Assembly (NCBI GenBank): GCA_012845835.1
Contig: JABAKD010000005.1
Span: forward strand, 62,001 to 126,000
DNA: 64,000 bases
Origin: Undaria pinnatifida
Lineage: Eukaryota; Sar; Phaeophyceae; Laminariales; Alariaceae
Reading direction: 5' to 3'
Notes under the pieces: model-generated
Seen by the model: only the letters and a program-made list of their open reading frames with translations
Database searches by the model: none
What the model was told of the DNA's origin: nothing
Shown: piece by piece, positions 56,118-64,000 of the stretch
Position numbering within the stretch: position 1 is the first letter of the stretch
How the letters are laid out: the number at the start of each line of letters is the position of its first letter
Position numbers and translations under genes: made by a program

Positions 56118-56157
56118 AAATATGCACTTGGGCCAAAATGTGCCCAAGTGCATATTT
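56118..56157. other. Perfect 16-bp inverted repeat (hairpin)
   Basis: AAATATGCACTTGGGC at 56118-56133 and its exact complement at 56142-56157 enclose an 8-base loop (CAAAATGT). It lies in the middle of the TIR element and outside any convincing ORF. Confidence 0.9.
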
Positions 56158-56611
56158 TAGGAAAATCCACATCTCACCGTGGTCTGCCGTGGTCGTTAGG
56201 TCGAAAAAAAAAAACTATTTTTTAGGCATTTAAAACACGATAGGGCTTAATTTGGTTTAGAGCCAAAAATATAGGCATATCGTCAGGCTTAAATACGCTG
56301 GAGCAAATCAAGAACTTGTGGAAGTCGCTGGATCTCAACCTACTACATATTCGAGTGTTGAAGAGTATCTCCACTTCATGTCACAGCCATCAGTTGTAGT
56401 CATTCGACTTGCGTCGCCCCCGGGAGGCACGTGTCCACCTCCCGAAGGGGAACCTTGTAGTACTATACGATACGAGTACTCGTTGTACGTACTCCAGTCT
56501 CGAGCCTCTCGTTTCAGGTTCAGCAGTAGTACCTGGAACACGGTACATGCAAGCACCCAACAGACTACAAATTAGAGGTATGGCGGTCTGTCTCGCGCGT
56601 AAAAACACCTT

Positions 56612-57290
56612 GTGAGCAGGGACTACCTCATTACACGTGCTACAAGCAGAGCAACGACTTCCTCATGCGACGGAAGGGAAGGCGAAGCGCAGTTTCCTCA
56701 TGGAACGTGGACCTGTTATTGCGAAGCACCACCCTGCGAAGAATCTGCACGCAGCGGTTTAGGGCAGAGGAGTTTCCGCTCCTCTGCCCTAAACCAAAAG
56801 TCATGCCACGCTTCAGTCGCGGTGATGTTGGAGAAGCGCGGTGGCTGCTGTCGCTCAGATGGACCGATACGAGTCCTATCTTGCCAGATGCGGCACACGA
56901 TAGCCGCAATCAAGGCGCGTGGTGTCGCTCTCTGCGTTGAGGCTCCTCTCCGCGTGCGTGCGTTCGACTCCGCCAGCTGCGAGACTTTCACCACAGCTTG
57001 CAGCAAGCGCTGAACCCTTGGTCACGGACGCAGAGGACAGCAACAGACGGTTCATCACCGGCCTGCTGCATATCTCTGATGTTACGCCTGTGCGTCGTGC
57101 TCAGGGTACTACCCTCTCCATCCTCCGTGCGTTCGTTGCTTGTACTGCTGCTGTGCAAACAGCGGTGCTTGTCCTGTTTGTCCCGTGGTTGGGGCGCTAT
57201 AGACCCTTGCAGAGGCGTTCTGCCTCGGACAAATGCTCGGTGTACTGTAGGCCAATGAAACAGAGAGACAAAATTTACCGTAACTTTTGA
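56612..57290 (+). CDS. Overlapping open frames inside the TIR element, unidentified
   Basis: Plus frames 56612-57013 (133 codons) and 56919-57290 (123 codons) overlap in different registers. The minus strand also has a frame at 56716-57006. The second plus frame contains EPLVTDAEDSNRRFITGLLH and a hydrophobic stretch AFVACTAAVQTAVLVLFVPW. It could be the end of a decayed gene. The strand cannot be decided by eye and no domain is recognised. Confidence 0.2.
56756..56795. other. Perfect 17-bp inverted repeat (hairpin)
   Basis: GGTTTAGGGCAGAGGAG at 56756-56772 pairs exactly with 56779-56795, leaving a 6-base loop (TTTCCG). The arm starts with GGTTTAGGG, which resembles a telomere-type heptamer. 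The hairpin lies within the open frames of the TIR element. Confidence 0.92.
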
Positions 57291-57540
57291 TCAAAACCTA
57301 CCTTCGACAAAGTACATTTTTGCCTTTTTTTCAAAAATTTACCGCAAATATTGCCTTCGGGACAATTTTTGAAAAAGTAAATTTCTAAAAACTTACTTTC
57401 GCAAACACTCTAGTAACCTGAAATTCATCAACTCACGACTGAAGTCCGAAAAATTGCATTTTAAAATTTAAACATCAACCATTTTGGTGGCGAAAAACAA
57501 GTATGTAAACTCCATATAAATTGCCTGACAACCTCTACCA

Positions 57541-57858
57541 AGTTTGTTTCATTTTGTTTTATTTTTATCTTTGTTTTTATATGTTTTCTTATTATTATTT
57601 TGTTTTTGTTTCTGTTTTTGTTTATTTCGTACTCTCTCTTCCAATGTATTTCTGTTGCTGACGTATGTATGTTGTGCCTGTCGTACCCAGTACTGGGGCA
57701 TGACATTGCGTTGTCGAATGCATTACGATGCATTATCTCTGTGTCGTAGCTTGTGACCACAGAGCTGATCTTTCTAGGGTGAAGAATCAGTACGGACACT
57801 GGGTGTGCTGGATGTCGACGAGTAGAAGAACGGTTTAATGTGAAGAACACACACACAC
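57541..57858 (+). mobile_element. 5'-truncated LINE copy (3' end only)
   Basis: Nearly identical to 32698-33027, from a TTTGTTT(C)ATTTT-rich stretch through GTACCCAGTACTGGGGCATG and GTGTGCTGGATGTCGACGAG to the (AC)n tail at 57845-57858. The similarity suggests recent spread of this LINE family. Confidence 0.88.
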
Positions 57859-58215
57859 CAAACGCAGTAGCATATGCCCAACGAAGTAAAGTCACTGTCG
57901 CGTTTAATTGTTGTGACGTCGCATGTCCACGTCACCTTGCTTGCTGCATTTGTAAAATGTATTTCTGTCTTAGAATTGTCGATCTCAGAGCGCCATATAC
58001 AACTATATACCTAGACCTCGCCCCCTTCGGACGTCTCGCTCGGCATATCCTCCCCCCTCTCAGCCCTTCTCAGCCCGTAATTGCCGAAAAGAAAATTAGT
58101 TGCTGGGGAAAAGAACCGTCCCGAAGTTACTTGCCTTCCTTGCTTTCCCTAGTCTCAGCTCTCATTCTCTGATCTTTACTGCTTGCTCTCTGATATTTTT
58201 TTTTTGCTTTTTCAG
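57859..58215. other. Upstream region of the candidate gene
   Basis: No ORF of note. It ends in a pyrimidine-rich stretch and CAG at 58213-58215 (TTTTTTTGCTTTTTCAG), which could be a splice acceptor for the following coding exon. If so, the gene starts further upstream. Confidence 0.4.
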
Positions 58216-58226
58216 CAACTTCTTTT

Positions 58227-58728
58227 TTGTACTTTTACTTTCGAAGTTGGCCGATTGCTGGCTGTTGGGAGGGAATTGCCGTTGACGGCTGCAAACAATT
58301 TGAATTTGAAATTTGCCGGATCGGCAATAACAATTTGAAGTTGAAATTTGCGAAGCGGACCAAGGCTAGTGCGGGAGGAGGCTCCGCCAACAGTAGTGGG
58401 GGTGGTGGAGGTTCAGGATCAGGCGTGTGGAAGCTGGTCGGGCAAGAACGGGACTCAGCTTCTTCTGGCAATCCTGATTGGCCGTGCCCGAGCAAGGGTT
58501 GTGACGGCTTCCTCATCGCACGAAATAGGAAAAACAGGAGTTCCCAGTACGCTGTCTGCGACACCTGCAGGAGTGACGAGCCTTCCACGTGCCAAGCTTT
58601 TCATAACCTAAACAAGAAGCACTGGGGAAGCGGCGACAACCCTCGTGTGTGTGACTGGTGTGACGCGGACACCTGTGATTCACCTTCGATCGGCGTCCCT
58701 AACGAAGGAGCTGAGAGCTTGACGAAAC
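58227..58728 (+). CDS. Candidate host gene, cysteine-rich exon
   Basis: The open frame continues to a strong donor-like AAC|GTGAGT at 58728/58729. The credible coding part begins around residue 45 (AKRTKASAGGGSANSSGGGG), passes a Gly/Ser linker, then WPCPSKGCDGFLIARNRKNR and YAVCDTC. The spacing C87-x4-C92 followed by C-x2-C suggests a zinc ribbon. A second cluster, CDWCDADTCDSPS, follows before the donor. The acceptor-like CAG at 58213-58215 could be its true start. The later exons at 59771 and 60213 are in phase with each other but not with this donor, so at least one exon of length 3n+2 is missing between. Family and function are unknown. Confidence 0.5.
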
Positions 58729-58789
58729 GTGAGTTACATTTCTGTTGTTGTGCTGTGATTTCTTTTTCATGCGTACAAACACACTTTTG

Positions 58790-59340
58790 CATGTACGAGT
58801 ACGTACGTGTACGGGGCAGTCCCGTCATCGCGGTGTAAGCGGGAATTGTACAAGTACTCAGGTCTACGAGTGAGTAGACCTATGCAGTGACGCTGTGTGA
58901 TGCGATTTATTTTTCATACGTACAGCCAAACACACTTCATAAATGTACGACTACGAGTACGGGGCAGTCCCGTCATCGGGGTAAGCGGGGGTTGAACGAG
59001 TGGTCCATGCAGTGACGCTTTGTGCTGTGATATAAACACACGTTTTGGATGTACGACTACGACTACGTGGTATCTATACATCTAAGACGCAATGAAAACG
59101 GGCAAGTCTCATCACGGGGGTCAGCCAGGGTTGTAAAAATGGTCCATGCAGTGATAAATAACAGCAGCATGATACCTCAGCACCAGTCGCAGTACACACT
59201 GGAGGTTGATATATAGCAGTAAACAGAAGCTGAAGTTAACCTGGGTGATGCTGGAGAGCAGTCCCGTGATTGGGGTTAGCGAGTTGTTCATGTAGTGACG
59301 CGGTGTACTACTACTGTTACTCATTTTTCATACAACCACA
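58790..59340 (+). repeat. Degenerate tandem repeat inside the presumed intron
   Basis: Units of about 100-130 bp recur near 58793, 58944, 59050 and 59255. They contain GTACGACTACGAGTACG-type bases, GGCAGTCCCGTCATCGGGGT, AAGCGGGGGTTG, and CCATGCAGTGACGC before a TGTGCTGTGAT-like end. Similarity falls in the last unit. The array sits between the donor at 58729 and the acceptor at 59770. Confidence 0.75.
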
Positions 59341-59770
59341 TAAACTCTTTGTATTAACGAGTACAAGTAGGGTGCGCAACCTCTTCAGGAATCGCAGTAC
59401 ACGTCGGTCGTAATAGTGTTGATAGCAGCAGTAATAGAGTAGTACCGAACAATATATACAGCAGGTACTGTCTCTTACCCTTCGTTGTCGGTATTCCGCC
59501 GGTAGGCCTTATATAGCAGTATACCGGGGCTTACGCTTACCGGTTGCGACTGTGAATCCCGTTCGTTCCTGTCCCAGTGGTGGTTTCATAGGTGTTAGCA
59601 ACGTTGTGGTACCAGGCAGGGCTTTGCCCATAAACGACCGCTTTCATTACAACAGTGTTAAATTGTACGACTTCCTTTCAAACTTTGGAAATCGACGACA
59701 GCTACGTGGCCTCACTATTTTGAACATTCACTGAACGCAAGGTATTCCCATCCGTTGTTGTCGTTTGCAG

Positions 59771-59938
59771 AAGCCCTGCGAAGCAGCCGCCGAGGGCCGC
59801 CAAGTCGGCGAGGAAATAAACACGAAGTGCACCGGCGACATCAAGGTCGGTGACCTCCTGAAGAAGGCAGGCGACCACTTGCTCGATATACATCCCGCAT
59901 TCCATTCCCACGTTGCCACGAGGGCGTTCGACATCGAG
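59771..59938 (+). CDS. Candidate host gene, internal exon (56 codons)
   Basis: Bounded by TTGTCGTTTGCAG|AAG and ATCGAG|GTACGT, both good GT-AG signals. The translation begins KPCEAAAEGRQVGEEINTKC, continues GDIKVGDLLKKAGDHLLDIH, and ends FHSHVATRAFDIE. Length is exactly 168 bp, so it keeps phase 0 at both ends. Composition is that of a soluble helical protein with two cysteines. It is the most convincing cellular coding sequence in the window, though I do not recognise the family. Confidence 0.6.
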
Positions 59939-60212
59939 GTACGTTCTACTCTTATCTTGCGTCCTGTGTGTCACGAGTCGAGACATCCATGTCTCTTGCT
60001 CAAGACTAGGGGATGGCGTGCGGATATAGTCTATGAAGTGCGGTTCCTTTTCCAAGTACCAAGAGCAAGTACAACAATACCACAACAATTACTAACAACG
60101 AAAGGAGCTCCAATAATTTGGATGGTTACGACGTCTGCTGGAGAGAAGTACGAATACTTTTTTACACATACTTATCGACGTTCTCCCGCCATGCTTCAAC
60201 GTTTGTGGACAG

Positions 60213-60317
60213 ATCCACAAGACCATCGACAAAAAACAAGAGTGCAAGGTGCTGGGTACCCCCGCTGAGGAGGAAGAGTCCAAGCAAGCCTGCATGCTCC
60301 TTCGGAAGCAATGTTGA
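60213..60317 (+). CDS. Candidate host gene, last exon
   Basis: An acceptor-like TTTGTGGACAG precedes ATC at 60213. The frame IHKTIDKKQECKVLG then TPAEEEESKQACMLLRKQC ends at TGA 60315-60317. It joins in phase 0 to the exon ending at 59938. The continued pattern of charged residues with spaced cysteines fits the preceding exon. No poly-A signal was established. Confidence 0.55.
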   Translation: MHKTIDKKQECKVLGTPAEEEESKQACMLLRKQC

Positions 60318-60882
60318 CAGCACGTTCTTTATAGAACGTTAAGTTGTGGTTTATTATACCAGCATCGTTTTTTGATAACTATGCCTAAATGCGTGCTCTT
60401 CGTCTTTCAGGAATACAAATGTACTTCACATGTTTGCGGTGTGTGCGTTCAAGTTCCTGCTTCCAGCATGTTTTTTCTGGCACTGCGCTCCTTTACATCT
60501 TAATAAGTTGTAGTTTTCCTGTCTCTATCCTTGACAAGCGCGTGCCTGGTGTTTATGCACTGCGATAATTTATTATTGATGATCGACTTAGAGAGAGCTA
60601 TTAATAAGTGTACAGGACCTAGGTGCTACCTGAGAGGTGGAAGGATATGCCAAGCAAGTCCTCCGACGTGCCCATCATGGACTGGGTGAATTGATGATAA
60701 TAACAAACTCATAATCATAATCGTCTCTATTCTGTACCGTTGTACTATATATGGACCTCTTGGCATTTTCAAGTCGCCAGTTGCGCCATTTGTGCTTCTT
60801 TTCCTACTGAATGTCTATTCCTCCTTCCGCAAGCGTAGCGGGCGGCGCCCAGCCGCCCGCGAGCGAAGCCCTTGTATATATT
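60318..60882. other. Downstream of candidate gene, no further gene
   Basis: AT-rich in parts, without recognisable coding. Bases 60826-60868 include the small inverted repeat AGCGGGCGGCGCC/GCCGCCCGCGAGC-like stretch just before the next G-tract-family copy. Confidence 0.4.
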
Positions 60883-60889
60883 ATAAAAA

Positions 60890-61498
60890 TTAAAATACAC
60901 TCCAGCTGTGAGATCGAAGATTTCGTCGAAACTCATCTTTGCAAGCTGTGTGTGATACTCCGATCGCGCGCATTACGAGTTGTGTGTCCTCATTAAGGAT
61001 ATAGGTCGGCGACTCCCCTTACAACTACAGTGTAGCTATCAGGGTCAACAGGATGATTTTAGTCAGTCTGTGCGCGGAAACTATGAAACCCGTTTCTGAG
61101 GGGGACAAAATCTGACAGCTGTGAAGGGAAAGGGGGGCCTGGTTTTGATCAAAAGCGAGCGGGTTTGGAGGGGGGCGGGGGGGGGGGGGGGGGGGGGGAA
61201 GGGGCAATTTGTGCATGTAAGCTATAAATCCTTTTGAGGGGATAAATCTCACGGTTTTGGCACCAGTATATTATTGGGGGTGGGGGGGTTGGGGGGGGTG
61301 GGGGGGGGGCAGCTCATTATGTGCCTGGAAACTATACATTATTTTGAGGGGATAAATGTGACATTTTTGGAAATAATACATTAGTTTATCATGTATATCC
61401 TGGGGTAATTCGTACAATCAGTGAGTAAAGAGGGGGTGGAGTGTTCGAGGGGGTGGGGTTGGGATGGGTTGGAGGGGGGGAGGGTGGGGGGGTGGGGG

Positions 61499-61558
<60 letters not shown>

Positions 61559-62596
61559 GGGGGGGGGGGGGGGGNNNNNNNNNNNNNNNNNNNNNNNNNN
61601 NNNNNNNNNNNNNNNNNNNNNNNNNNNNNNNNNNNNNNNNNNNNNNNNNNNNNNNNNNNNNNNNNNNNNNNNNNNNNNNNNNNNNNNNNNNNNNNNNNNN
61701 NNNNNNNNNNNNNNNNNNNNNNNNNNNNNNNNNNNNNNNNNNNNNNNNNNNNNNNNNNNNNNNNNNNNNNNNNNNNNNNNNNNNNNNNNNNNNNNNNNNN
61801 NNNNNNNNNNNNNNNNNNNNNNNNNNNNNNNNNNNNNNNNNNNNNNNNNNNNNNNNNNNNNNNNNNNNNNNNNNNNNNNNNNNNNNNNNNNNNNNNNNNN
61901 NNNNNNNNNNNNNNNNNNNNNNNNNNNNNNNNNNNNNNNNNNNNNNNNNNNNNNNNNNNNNNNNNNNNNNNNNNNNNNNNNNNNNNNNNNNNNNNNNNNN
62001 NNNNNNNNNNNNNNNNNNNNNNNNNNNNNNNNNNNNNNNNNNNNNNNNNNNNNNNNNNNNNNNNNNNNNNNNNNGCCACATTAATAAGCACTTCACGCAC
62101 AGGATATCACCTCGTTTTGTTTCGAGAGCCATCCATGCCGTTTGTGTCCCCCCCCCCCCCCACCTCGAACGCCCCCTTCTTCCCCATTACCCGCACCATC
62201 GCCTAGACCTACAGCCCTTCCTCCGCCCCCCCCCCCCCCGCCCCCCCCCGCCCCCTCCTCCCCCCCCCCCCCCCTCCTCCCCGCCCCCCCTCCCCGCCCC
62301 CACCCCCCACCTCCCCCCCAACCCATCCCAACCCCGCCCCCTCGAACACTCCACCTTCTCTTTACTCACTGATTGTACGACTTACCCCAGGATATACATG
62401 ATATACTGATGCACTATTTCAAAAACCGTCACATTTATCCCCTCAAAATAACGTATAGTTTCCCAGGGACATATTGAGCTGCCCCACACGCCCCCCCCCC
62501 CCCCGCCCGACCCCCCCCCCCATAATAAACTGGTGCCAAAACCGTCAGATTTGTCCCCTCGAAAGGATTTATAGCTTACTTGCACAAATTGCCCCT

Positions 62597-62630
<34 letters not shown>

Positions 62631-62992
62631 AAACCCGCTCGCTTTTGATCAAAACGAGGCCCCCACGTCCTCCAAAACTCCGCCTCACCTCCCTCACCGG
62701 TTATTTGACTTACAAAGATTCACTTGATAAAAGGATACATTGTCCTTCACAGCTGTCACATTTTGTCCCCCTCAGAAACGGGTTTTATAGTTTCCGCACA
62801 CAGACTGACTAAAATCATCCTGTTGACCCTGATAGCTACACTGTAGTTGTAAGGGGAGTCGCCGACCTATATCCTTAATGAGGACACACAACTCGTAATA
62901 CGCGCGATCGGGGTATCACACACAGCTTGCAAAGATGAGTTTCGACGAAATCTTCGATCTTACAGCTCGAGTGTATTTTCATTATTTATAAT
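60890..62992. mobile_element. Large palindromic G-tract family copy with gap
   Basis: The plus arm starts with AAATACACTCCAGCTGTGAG (about 60892) and holds head, two core motifs and G tracts, then a nearly pure G run of more than 70 bases. After 500 N the minus arm begins with inverted late modules (CACTTCACGCACAGGATATC), C tracts and two inverted cores. It ends in the inverted head (GAGTTTCGACGAAATCTTCG ... GAGTGTATTTTC) at about 62986. The ends are inverted repeats of about 290 bp or more. No true ORF; long Gly/Pro frames are tract artefacts. Confidence 0.82.
61575..62074. other. Assembly gap (500 N)
   Basis: Exactly 500 undetermined bases sit directly after a long G run. The true length is probably unknown. 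Confidence 0.99.
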
Positions 62993-63595
62993 ATGAAATA
63001 ATGTATTGAAAAATCCCAAGCCATGCGTCACAAATATTATTTCTACCGTGTCGGCCTCAGTATTGTAACCTCGACACTTCAATACCTCGAGGTTGCTTTA
63101 TTATTTCGTCGAGCGCTCTCTTCAAGGATCGGTTTCAACACCCCTCGCCCTACGTTCTCCCTGCCTACCTCGCCGTGAACGCGTGCGGGGGCTTGAAGAG
63201 AGAAGCGAGAAGTGAACACGGTCTTGGATATGGGGTGGTATGCTCGTGCATTTATTTGAAGTTTGGAAAAGGGAGTGGTAGTGCGCAAATATATACAAAT
63301 CGGCGACTTTTTAAACATTGCGGTAGTGATAGGAATAATGTTTTGTGAGCGCTTTGCATTGCTGCTCCGAAGAGTCCCTGTCCATGTTGCTTCGCGGGTT
63401 ATCCTCAAGTGAGTGCTTGCGTTGGACGCACTCTACATTTCACGGTGTTGCTGTGGAGAGAGGATCGACTTGAACGCCCCTCGCCCTTCGCTCGTGCTCC
63501 GGACCCCGTGAATCGTGAACGCGTGCGGGTTGTCAAGCGTCCTCACACCAATTGCCGCTTCTAAAAAAGGGCAGGTTGCTAGGGGACAATGAGCG

Positions 63596-63596
<1 letters not shown>
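62993..63596. repeat. Two diverged copies of a ~90-bp unit
   Basis: Segments near 63113-63205 and 63455-63545 share AGGATCG(G/A), CAACACCCCTCGCCCT or a close variant, and GTGAACGCGTGCGGG. They lie about 340 bp apart in the same orientation. Between them is a minus frame (63079-63408) without recognised domain. Confidence 0.5.
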
Positions 63597-63627
<31 letters not shown>

Positions 63628-63628
63628 C
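63597..63628. repeat. (TTG)n microsatellite
   Basis: About ten perfect TTG/GTT trinucleotides in a row. Confidence 0.95.
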
Positions 63629-63822
63629 ACATTAACTCGCATAATCAAGTCCGTGGTCACAGGACAGGCTCCAGTCACTCTGCAGCTGAGGAATACACCA
63701 GGGAAAAACACAAACAACCAAGGTGTTACATGCATATATCACAGCTGACGTAATTCATGCCTCCACAAGAAACATACATATATGAAATCGGGAGTCAGTT
63801 TACGATGCGCCAGCTCCATACC

Positions 63823-64000
63823 GGTGTGTGTGTTCTTAACATTAAACCGTTCTTCTACTCGTCGACATCCAGCACACCCAGTGTCCGTACTGATTCTTCA
63901 CCCTAGAAAGATCAGCTCTGTGGTCACAAGCTACGACACAGAGATAATGCATCGTAATGCATTCGACAACGCAATGTCATGCCCTAGTACTGGGTACGAC
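63823..64000 (-). mobile_element. LINE 3' end, minus orientation, cut by window edge
   Basis: It starts with the inverted (AC)n tail (GTGTGTGTGTTC) and continues CATTAAACCGTTCTTCTACT and CTCGTCGACATCCAGCACAC. It is near-identical to the reverse complement of 32850-33027 and runs off the right edge. Confidence 0.9.

Larger units (their letters stand above)
54569..57412. mobile_element. 2.84-kb element with ~36-bp terminal inverted repeats
   Basis: The left end GAGTGTTTGCGAAAATACG (from 54571) continues TTTCTAAAAATTTACTT. The right end (to 57410) is its reverse complement with about four mismatches in 36 (GAGTGTTTGCGAAAGTAAG ... AAATTTACTT). Both ends abut TA (54569-54570 and 57411-57412), consistent with a TA target duplication as in Tc1/mariner-type elements. 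Subterminal short repeats (TTACTTGCCTTCC, TAATTTGCCTTCC on the left; similar on the right) are present. Internal frames are short and not recognised as transposase, so this is probably a non-autonomous or decayed copy. Confidence 0.65.

Noticed and set aside
59578-59591. 14-bp microexon that would repair the exon phase of the candidate gene
   Set aside because: Although flanked by AG and GT, it would introduce an in-frame TAG.
61381-62409. Long open frames of 200-320 codons on both strands
   Set aside because: They run through G/C homopolymers and the 500-N gap; the translation is poly-Gly or poly-Pro plus unknown residues.

Overview
This window looks like gene-poor, transposon-rich nuclear DNA of a eukaryote. 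The evidence is a LINE with an endonuclease/reverse-transcriptase ORF, a decayed tyrosine-recombinase (DIRS/Ngaro/PAT-type) retrotransposon, terminal-inverted-repeat elements, microsatellites, CCCTAA-type telomere-like patches, and one gene that seems to be split by GT-AG introns. The style of the tyrosine-recombinase element and the long intron would fit a stramenopile (brown alga or oomycete relative). That is an inference, not a demonstration. No bacterial operons, CRISPR arrays, rRNA genes or canonical tRNA genes were seen.

Layout. 1-5.6 kb: no convincing gene; a telomere-like patch sandwiched between duplicated 80-bp units and a GACAGGTAGAG-type minisatellite. 5.66-20.36 kb: two ~500-bp direct repeats enclose about 13.7 kb whose plus strand is strongly pyrimidine-rich. 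Inside are degenerate tandem repeats and a broken, cysteine-rich coding remnant near 10-11.5 kb. 20.4-24.2 kb: weak ORFs and an AT-rich island with a reverse-transcriptase-like fragment. 24.2-28.5 kb: tandem copies of a modular repeat family punctuated by long G tracts. 28.8-33.03 kb: a 5'-truncated LINE with a long open ORF. 33.49-39.95 kb: a decayed minus-strand tyrosine-recombinase retrotransposon with gag-like, RT, RNase H and recombinase remnants and an A1-ORFs-B1-A2-B2 split-direct-repeat layout. 40.9-41.6 kb: degenerate tandem repeat. 42.1-43.7 kb: a broken minus-strand gene with 32-residue Ala/Val-rich repeats.

44-54 kb: fragments of LINE tails, more G-tract-family copies (one forming a 1.15-kb palindrome), a tRNA-derived SINE candidate, and a broken coiled-coil ORF carrying an 81-bp TTAA-flanked MITE. 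54.57-57.41 kb: a 2.84-kb element with ~36-bp inverted ends and two perfect hairpins inside. 58.2-60.3 kb: the best candidate host gene, with at least three exons of a cysteine-containing protein of unknown function. 60.9-63.0 kb: a second large palindrome of the G-tract family interrupted by a 500-N gap. The right edge holds another 5'-truncated LINE tail.

Most of the sequence is therefore mobile DNA and its remains. The most unusual items are the G-tract/foldback family, the direct-repeat-bounded pyrimidine-rich block, and the split-direct-repeat retroelement. Coordinates of repeat borders are by eye and may be off by several bases.
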